Shown here piece by piece: positions 1 through 4,101 of a DNA stretch of 6,289 nt (the stretch's first letter is position 1; the number at the start of each line of letters is the position of its first letter). The notes below the pieces were generated by a model. The model was not told the origin of the DNA, did not search any database, and saw only the letters and a list, made by a program, of their open reading frames with translations. The translations under genes were made by a program, and so were the position numbers. Source of the stretch: Bacteroidota bacterium (lineage in GTDB: Bacteria > Bacteroidota > Bacteroidia > Flavobacteriales > Flavobacteriaceae); assembly GCA_021793535.1 (NCBI GenBank), contig JAJYSO010000113.1, forward strand, positions 1-6,289, written 5' to 3'.

Positions 1-228
1 GGAATATATGACTCGTGGCCCATTGTTGCTGCAATTTTAGAAAAAGATAATGCGGTTGAAGATTTCAGGGCATTAATTGGTGCAACCAATCCCGAGGAGG
101 CTGCTGAAGGAACCATACGTAAGAAATATGCAGCGTCAATAGGTGAAAATGCGATTCACGGGAGTGATAGTGATGAAAACGCTCAAATCGAATGCGCCTT
201 TCATTTTGCAGAAAAGGAAGTTTACTAA
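1..228 (+). CDS. ndk: Nucleoside diphosphate kinase, C-terminal part (5' partial, apparent frameshift)
   Basis: Ndk moves the terminal phosphate from ATP to other (deoxy)nucleoside diphosphates through a phosphohistidine, balancing cytosolic NTP and dNTP pools. The visible 75 codons end in TAA at 226-228 and hold the family's hallmarks: NAVEDFRALIGATNP (visible residues 17-31), EGTIRKKYA (36-44) and the active-site motif NAIHGSDS, whose catalytic His is codon 157-159. About half of a normal ~139-residue protein is present; the start lies outside the window. The first ~20 bases read better one frame over: bases 2-22 give EYMTRGP, matching the conserved E-[FY]-M-T-x-G-P segment that should come directly before IVAAILEKDNAV. 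One base therefore seems to be missing in the GGCCC run at 17-21. This is either a true frameshift (pseudogene) or a sequencing error at the sequence edge. The gene family is certain; its intactness is not. It converges on the DciA-like gene. Confidence 0.9.
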   Translation, partial: GIYDSWPIVAAILEKDNAVEDFRALIGATNPEEAAEGTIRKKYAASIGENAIHGSDSDENAQIECAFHFAEKEVY

Positions 229-306
229 ACTAGTGATCGATCGCTTTTGAAGAGCGTACAATAGCTGGGGCAAACTGTAAATGAAACGTGGTGGTTTAGT
301 GTTAGA

Positions 307-609
307 TCAACGAAAGACGATTTTCTTTACCACCTCTCTTTGCATGGCTTGGTTTAAAAGGCGTAGGATTTTTTCTTTACCATAGGAAAGCTCATTTCGA
401 AGAGGAGCGGAGCTTAACTCTACGTATAAAGTGCCTTTTTGTAAGGAGAGGTGACGAGTATATTTGTCAATAACTGGCCCGAGTTCTTGACGCCAAAACC
501 TATGGATGTCAATGTTGTCCAAGCCATTTTGGAGCCGGTGCTCTTGAATGAACTGATGCACAACCTCTTTGGCAGATTCGTAGTCGGGTTTGTTACTTTC
601 CTTTTTCAT
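307..609 (-). CDS. DUF721 / DciA-like protein (probable replication helicase-loading factor)
   Basis: A 100-residue cytosolic protein with the DUF721 pattern: an N-terminal helix (residues 10-25), Trp39 in HRFWRQELGPVIDKYT (36-51), a beta-rich segment GTLYVELSSAPLRNEL (59-74), helix 76-90 and a final strand ending IVFR at the C-terminus. This is the KH-like domain of DciA, which in other bacteria is the ancestral helper for loading the DnaB replicative helicase; that role is inferred here from the family and not shown by the sequence. The protein is almost the bare domain, without the long extra tail of many DciA proteins. It is the last gene of the minus-strand group recF - lipoprotein - DUF721, and its ATG (607-609) lies 17 bases inside the lipoprotein gene, suggesting translational coupling. 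The upstream sequence has only a weak GGA-type ribosome site, which is usual in Bacteroidota. No clear terminator follows before the converging ndk. Confidence 0.85.
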   Translation of the reverse strand: MKKESNKPDYESAKEVVHQFIQEHRLQNGLDNIDIHRFWRQELGPVIDKYTRHLSLQKGTLYVELSSAPLRNELSYGKEKILRLLNQAMQREVVKKIVFR

Positions 610-1054
610 GATTTTCCAATTCTTTTTTTAAGCTTTCAAAGCGGTTGTAAGTATAGGTTATTCCCCGCTCGTTCTTCACGGTAAACTGCTCTTTTTGAGT
701 ATCTAGAAGTTGCTCTTTCCATTGATCCATAGCTGTGGTATATTGGAAAATGATGCTGTCTTTGGCATAAGCGATCTTAAAATGCTCTGTCCCTCCGGTG
801 AGTTCGTAAGTGCTGTCCAGTTTAGGCTTTAGCTTTCTTCTTATTCCCGTTAAATCGGGTTGCACTTCGATATAGTCAACTGTGGTGCTGACCTTGTATT
901 GGTGTATGGTTCCGTCTTGCGCTTTGACTTCATGAATTTTCCAATATCCGTTTAGGTTTTGAACCAACTCCTCTTTGGAAGGGTGAGATGGAGTGCAGGC
1001 TATGCATCCGATTAGCAAGAGGGTCAAGGTGAATTTCAAGAAGGAATTTTTCAT
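593..1054 (-). CDS. Putative lipocalin-like lipoprotein
   Basis: A 153-residue exported protein. The N-terminus has a short basic start (MKNSFLK), a hydrophobic core TLTLLLIG and a good lipobox LIGC (14-17), so Cys17 is the likely lipidated residue; Cys20 (CIAC) is a second possibility. Lipidation predicts anchoring to the inner or outer membrane. The mature part begins after a polar linker with LNGYWKIHEVKAQDG (34-48). This G-x-W strand is typical of lipocalin-like small lipoproteins of Bacteroidota, and alternating polar and hydrophobic strands follow (60-66, 92-106, 123-138), then a charged helical tail (139-153). I recognise no specific function and assign the lipocalin fold only tentatively. 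It starts 34 bases after the recF stop on the same strand and overlaps the DUF721 gene by 17 bases, so it is probably co-transcribed with both. Placement between two DNA-metabolism genes does not itself imply a role in DNA metabolism. Confidence 0.75.
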   Translation of the reverse strand: MKNSFLKFTLTLLLIGCIACTPSHPSKEELVQNLNGYWKIHEVKAQDGTIHQYKVSTTVDYIEVQPDLTGIRRKLKPKLDSTYELTGGTEHFKIAYAKDSIIFQYTTAMDQWKEQLLDTQKEQFTVKNERGITYTYNRFESLKKELENHEKGK

Positions 1055-1088
1055 GATTTATGTTTTTTTAAATGAAGGAGCAATCGCT

Positions 1089-2171
1089 TTACTGCAATTC
1101 GATAATTTGGTAACGCTCTGTGTTGTGTTTTACAACGTGCTCTGTTCGTTCCCGATGGGTATCGCTGATAAAGATTTGCCCTAAATCTTCTTGTGTGACC
1201 AGTTTGATAAGTTGCAATACGCGCTGTTCGTCCAGTTTGTCAAAGATATCATCAAATAACAGAATAGGGCTCGTACTGAGCTGATTTTTCATAAAATCAT
1301 ATTGGGCCAATTTCAAGGCGATCAAAAAAGATTTTTGTTGACCTTGGGAACCGAATTTTTTAACCGGATAATGTCCGATTTTAAACTTGAGGTCGTCTTT
1401 ATGTATGCCTTGACTAGTATATTGAAGTTGAAGATCTTTTTGGACGCTGTTTTGAAGGAGAATGGCCAAGTCTTCTTCGAGGAGTTGACTTTTATAAGCG
1501 ATGCTGACTTCTTCTTTACGGTTGCTAATCTGTGCATAGCGATTGATGAATAGTGGAAGAAATTTGGCGATAAAATCTTTTCTTTTTTCAAAGAGTTCGG
1601 CCCCCAATCCAGTTAGTTCATGATCATAGATAGCTAAGTTTTCTGAGTTGAAAGTCCCGTTGGCTGCGAAAAACTTTAGCAACGCATTGCGTTGTTCAAT
1701 GACTTTATTATACCGTAAGAGCTGTTGAAGATATGTGGCATCACTTTGTGCAATGATTCCATCCATAAACTTTCGACGCAAATGACTGCCTTCCATGATT
1801 AAATCCCGGTCGGCAGGGGAGATGAGTACAACCGGAATCAAGCCGATGTGTTCACGAAGCCTGTCGTAGGCTTTTCCATTCCGTTTGATTATTTTTTTAT
1901 TCCCTTTCTTGATGCTGACCACCACTTTTTCGACCCGCCCTTTCTTGATGAATTCCCCATCTACCACGAAGAAATCGGCATCGTGATGTATATTTTGTGA
2001 GGTGATAGGGTTAAAGTAACTTTTGCCATAGGCCAGTTGATATATACTGTCTAAGACGTTTGTTTTTCCAATCCCATTTTCTCCAACAAGGCAATTTATT
2101 TTTGAATCAAAATCAAAAGAAATGTTTTCAAAATTTTTGTAATTGATAAGGGATAGTTTCTTTAATTGCAT
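1089..2171 (-). CDS. recF: DNA replication and repair protein RecF
   Basis: RecF is an SMC-like ATPase that, with RecO and RecR, loads RecA at single-strand gaps and stalled forks. The 360 residues from the chosen start match the usual ~360-residue length. In order: MQLKKLSLINYKNFENISFDF at the N-terminus (family pattern L-x-L-x-x-[FY]-[RK]-N), Walker A GENGIGKT (30-37, Lys36), the RecF segment EGSHLRRKFMD (127-137), coiled-coil arms (about 145-250), the ABC signature region FGSQGQQKS (273-281), Walker B ILLFDDIFDKLDE (303-315) and a His-containing switch FISDTH (334-339). All ATPase motifs are intact. The frame stays open upstream to an ATG at 2243, but the family N-terminus begins at the ATG at 2171, and a -7 box at 2204-2211 fits a transcript starting after the upstream ATGs. 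It leads the minus-strand group with the lipoprotein and DUF721 genes and is divergent from the TPR gene. Confidence 0.95.
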   Translation of the reverse strand: MQLKKLSLINYKNFENISFDFDSKINCLVGENGIGKTNVLDSIYQLAYGKSYFNPITSQNIHHDADFFVVDGEFIKKGRVEKVVVSIKKGNKKIIKRNGKAYDRLREHIGLIPVVLISPADRDLIMEGSHLRRKFMDGIIAQSDATYLQQLLRYNKVIEQRNALLKFFAANGTFNSENLAIYDHELTGLGAELFEKRKDFIAKFLPLFINRYAQISNRKEEVSIAYKSQLLEEDLAILLQNSVQKDLQLQYTSQGIHKDDLKFKIGHYPVKKFGSQGQQKSFLIALKLAQYDFMKNQLSTSPILLFDDIFDKLDEQRVLQLIKLVTQEDLGQIFISDTHRERTEHVVKHNTERYQIIELQ

Positions 2172-2203
2172 TCTTTGTGTTGTGCCTATTGTAAATCCAG
2201 TTT

Positions 2204-2211
2204 CAAAAGTA
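2204..2211 (-). promoter_or_regulatory. Candidate -7 box of the recF promoter (TACTTTTG)
   Basis: Read on the minus strand this is TACTTTTG, a perfect match to the TANNTTTG -7 element of Bacteroidota housekeeping promoters. It ends 32 bases before the recF ATG at 2171, giving a predicted leader of roughly 25 bases. No convincing TTTG -33 element is seen at the expected distance, which lowers confidence. A transcript from here would begin downstream of the more upstream in-frame ATGs (2243, 2228), supporting the shorter recF start. Confidence 0.4.
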
Positions 2212-2374
2212 CTAAAAGCTTTACTCATTATGCAGCGGGCCATTTGATATTTCTTTCTCTTTGTTTTTGCTGCCCTTGTACCGGATTGTGTTGACTATGG
2301 CTACAGGAATCTCGAATCGAGGGGTTTGTCCATAAACAAAAAGTATTTTCGCTTTTATATATTAATAAAAATCC

Positions 2375-2382
2375 TATTTTTG
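2375..2382 (+). promoter_or_regulatory. Candidate -7 box of the TPR gene-ribH promoter (TATTTTTG)
   Basis: TATTTTTG matches the Bacteroidota TANNTTTG element exactly and ends 31 bases before the ATG at 2414. The surrounding 2345-2413 stretch is strongly AT-rich, as expected for a promoter. A clear -33 TTTG is lacking; only T-rich stretches at 2346-2349 and 2353-2356 lie nearby. It would drive the TPR gene and, 11 bases beyond its stop, ribH. Confidence 0.45.
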
Positions 2383-2413
2383 CAATCGATTATTTAGAGA
2401 TTTTTGAAAATTT

Positions 2414-3175
2414 ATGGCTACTTATAAAAAACGAGGAAAAGGCTCAGGAAAGAGTAGAGAAGAAAAAATTGAACAACGTTCGGCTATAGCAAGGCTATTT
2501 GGAAGACTAGACTTTATTGCAAGCAGCTTTGAAGATTGGGTGTCCCGGAATCGCGTTGCTCTTTTCTCTATTATTGGTGTAATTGTGATCGGGGTACTGG
2601 GATACCTAGCCTATGATAATTTTATTTTACAGCCTCGTCAAGAAGAAGCCGTAAAAGAAATGAGTGATCCGCTAGACTATTTTGATAGGGCTCTTCAGGC
2701 AGATGCGGGTGCGGATCGAGATGAACTGTTTGATAAGGCACTGCATGGCGCTGGGGGATTTGGTCTATTGGATATTGTAGAGAATTATAAAGGTACTGAC
2801 GCCGCGAATCTAGCCAATTACGCAGTGGGTGTATCGTATCTACAACGAATGGAGTACGATAAAGCGGTGCAGTATTTGGAAAAGTTTAAAAGCAAAGATG
2901 AGTTCTTGGCGGCAGTGGCTAAAGGGGCGATAGGAGATGCTTTTGTAGGAAACAATCAACCGGAGGAAGCACTGTCTTATTATGAAGAGGCAGCCAATAT
3001 TCGTACCAACGATTTTACCACACCGAAATACTTATTGAAGGCGGGTATTCTCGCCATACAAATCGGGCAAAAAGATAAAGCGAAAATTTTCTTGGAGCGG
3101 ATAGAGAACGAATACCCTGAGTCTACCGAGGCTCAGAAAGTATCCGCATACTTGGGAATGGTGCAAAGTAATTAA
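2414..3175 (+). CDS. Membrane-anchored tetratricopeptide repeat protein
   Basis: A 253-residue protein. Residues 1-47 are polar and basic (KKRGKGSGKSREEK near the start), then one hydrophobic span at 49-67 (ALFSIIGVIVIGVLGYLAY) predicts a single membrane anchor with the basic end in the cytosol and the remainder in the periplasm. The C-terminal part is helical with TPR-like units: around 129-158 (NYAVGVSYLQRMEYDKAVQYLEKF), 165-198 (AKGAIGDAFVGNNQPEEALSYYEEA) and 204-236 (LLKAGILAIQIGQKDKAKIFLERI). The layout resembles YfgM/TPR_21-type proteins, which bind partners at the periplasmic face of the inner membrane; that likeness is architectural only and the function is unknown. It is the first gene after the divergent promoter region and sits 11 bases upstream of ribH, so the two are probably one transcript. 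The start is supported by the -7 box 31 bases upstream. Confidence 0.85.
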   Translation: MATYKKRGKGSGKSREEKIEQRSAIARLFGRLDFIASSFEDWVSRNRVALFSIIGVIVIGVLGYLAYDNFILQPRQEEAVKEMSDPLDYFDRALQADAGADRDELFDKALHGAGGFGLLDIVENYKGTDAANLANYAVGVSYLQRMEYDKAVQYLEKFKSKDEFLAAVAKGAIGDAFVGNNQPEEALSYYEEAANIRTNDFTTPKYLLKAGILAIQIGQKDKAKIFLERIENEYPESTEAQKVSAYLGMVQSN

Positions 3176-3186
3176 AGAGTTTAAAA

Positions 3187-3678
3187 ATGGCGACAGCAAA
3201 TAAAAACCTGTCAATCTATGATAAAGAGAGTTTGCCCCAAGCAAGCTCTTTTCGATTTGGGTTAGTCGTATCGGAATGGAATCAGGAGATCACTGAAAAC
3301 CTTTTCAAAGGGGCCCAGGAAACATTGATGGAGAATGGGGTCAGCGCCAAAAATATTGAGCGGATAAATGTACCCGGCAGCTTTGAGTTGATATACGGGT
3401 GTAAAAAACTCGTTCAACGTGTTCATGCTTTTGATGCCGTCATTGCCATTGGCAGTGTTATCCAAGGAGAAACCAAACATTTTGATTTTATCTGTCAGAG
3501 TGTTTCACAAGGCATCAAAGATTTAAACCTGCAGTATGATACCCCGGTGATCTTTTGTGTGCTGACTGATAATACCAAACAACAGGCTCTGGATCGGTCT
3601 GGAGGCAAATATGGCAATAAAGGTGCGGAAGCTGCTGTTACGGCTATTAAAATGGCCGATCTCAACCACAGCTTATAG
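3187..3678 (+). CDS. ribH: 6,7-dimethyl-8-ribityllumazine synthase (riboflavin synthase beta chain)
   Basis: RibH condenses 5-amino-6-ribitylamino-uracil with 3,4-dihydroxy-2-butanone 4-phosphate to lumazine, the penultimate step of riboflavin synthesis in the cytosol; the family forms pentamers or 60-subunit shells. The 163 residues cover the whole fold. Visible motifs: FGLVVSEWNQEIT (24-36, with Trp31 at the aromatic ring-stacking position), the substrate loop NVPGSFEL (61-68), IGSVIQGETKHFDFIC (88-103, with the phosphate-binding GET and catalytic His98), FCVLTDNTKQQALDRSGG (123-140, Arg137 as the conserved phosphate-contacting Arg) and GNKGAEAAVTAIKM (143-156). All key residues are present. 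It lies 11 bases after the TPR gene and has no promoter of its own that I can see. No FMN riboswitch can be recognised in front of it or of the TPR gene, so flavin control is not evident. Confidence 0.97.
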   Translation: MATANKNLSIYDKESLPQASSFRFGLVVSEWNQEITENLFKGAQETLMENGVSAKNIERINVPGSFELIYGCKKLVQRVHAFDAVIAIGSVIQGETKHFDFICQSVSQGIKDLNLQYDTPVIFCVLTDNTKQQALDRSGGKYGNKGAEAAVTAIKMADLNHSL

Positions 3679-3700
3679 AATTGCTCAAATTCCTATTAGC

Positions 3701-3722
3701 GTTAAGCAAATATTTGTTAAGC
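3701..3722. repeat. GTTAAGC direct repeat enclosing a CAAATATTTG palindrome
   Basis: In the 105-base gap between ribH and the next gene, GTTAAGC occurs at 3701-3707 and again at 3716-3722, start points 15 bases apart. The perfect 10-base palindrome CAAATATTTG (3707-3716) joins them. It lies 26 bases upstream of the candidate -7 box at 3748-3755, so it could be an operator or upstream promoter element. In such an AT-rich gap chance cannot be excluded. Confidence 0.2.
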
Positions 3723-3747
3723 GTACAGATTTGCAGTTTTATTTCGT

Positions 3748-3755
3748 TAAATTTG
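3748..3755 (+). promoter_or_regulatory. Candidate -7 box upstream of the small membrane protein and mutL (TAAATTTG)
   Basis: TAAATTTG fits TANNTTTG and ends 28 bases before the ATG at 3784, nearly the same spacing as the other two candidate boxes in the window. The nearest upstream TTTG (3730-3733) leaves only 14 bases between the elements, shorter than usual, so the -33 part is doubtful. If real, it starts a transcript covering the small membrane protein, mutL and the rhomboid gene. Confidence 0.4.
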
Positions 3756-3783
3756 GCTAAATCCGTCTAATCAAAACAGCGCT

Positions 3784-4101
3784 ATGGGACTTGTATTTTT
3801 TAAAATTAAACGGGAGCAGAACAGACGTTATAATTACACCCCTCGATTTTATAAAGGGAAGGAGGTGGAAAACCCTTATGAAATTGGCCCAAAAATTAAT
3901 CGATACCGTGACATGCCCAATGCCGTTGATTTTGGCGCCCATTGGAAGGAAGATCGGAAGTTGTACAGGACACGCAAGAACAGAGGCGTAAACAGGAGAT
4001 TCCTCATTATCTTTTTAATTTTGGTTTTGATTTTTTTGTGGATTATTGATTTTGATCTATCCATTTTTACAATGCCCTTTGACCCCCTAGGCTTAAAATG
4101 A
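3784..4101 (+). CDS. Uncharacterised small single-span membrane protein
   Basis: A 105-residue protein. The first 72 residues are very basic and rich in Arg, Lys, Tyr and Asn, with a motif RRYNYTPRFYKGKEVENPYEI (about 14-34). Residues 73-89 (FLIIFLILVLIFLWIID) form one strong hydrophobic span, followed by a short tail DFDLSIFTMPFDPLG. Positive charges just before the span (Arg67, Arg71, Arg72) predict a cytosolic N-terminus and a short outward C-terminus. I recall similar short flavobacterial proteins being labelled 'riboflavin synthase subunit beta', probably carried over from the neighbouring ribH; none of the lumazine synthase motifs are present, so I do not use that name. Its TGA stop overlaps the mutL ATG as ATGA (4098-4101), so translation of mutL is probably coupled to it. 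The opposite strand and the +1 frame are also open, but this frame has the coherent membrane-protein composition. Function unknown. Confidence 0.75.
   Translation: MGLVFFKIKREQNRRYNYTPRFYKGKEVENPYEIGPKINRYRDMPNAVDFGAHWKEDRKLYRTRKNRGVNRRFLIIFLILVLIFLWIIDFDLSIFTMPFDPLGLK

Noticed and set aside
242..256. Hairpin CGCTT/GAGCG between ndk and the DUF721 gene as a terminator
   Set aside because: The stem is only five pairs with one G-T wobble and no T run follows on either strand; the convergent 229-306 gap shows no convincing terminator.
451..684. Plus-strand open frames lying opposite the DUF721, lipoprotein and recF genes (for example 451-684, 993-1184, 1302-1553)
   Set aside because: They run antisense to well-supported genes, have no family features and no promoter or ribosome site that I can see.
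2172..2243. N-terminal extension of RecF from the ATG at 2243 (or 2228)
   Set aside because: The added residues do not match RecF N-termini, and a candidate -7 box lies within them.
2311..2321. Inverted repeat CTCGA-A-TCGAG in the recF/TPR divergent region
   Set aside because: Five-base arms are too short to call an operator without conservation data, and it lies about 50 bases upstream of the nearest candidate promoter.
3176..3186. FMN riboswitch in front of ribH
   Set aside because: Only 11 bases separate ribH from the TPR gene, and the TPR leader (2383-2413) is also too short to hold the conserved FMN aptamer.
3678..3692. GAATT/AATTC hairpin just after ribH as a terminator
   Set aside because: A five-pair AT-only stem with no following T run is too weak, and AT-rich sequence produces such matches by chance.
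3791..3991. 66-codon plus-strand frame and the minus-strand frames within the small membrane protein gene
   Set aside because: They overlap a frame with coherent composition, a clear membrane span and ATGA coupling to mutL; the alternatives show no such features.
3784..4101. Naming the small protein riboflavin synthase beta subunit
   Set aside because: It lacks every lumazine synthase motif, is too short, and has a membrane span; the real enzyme is the upstream gene at 3187-3678.
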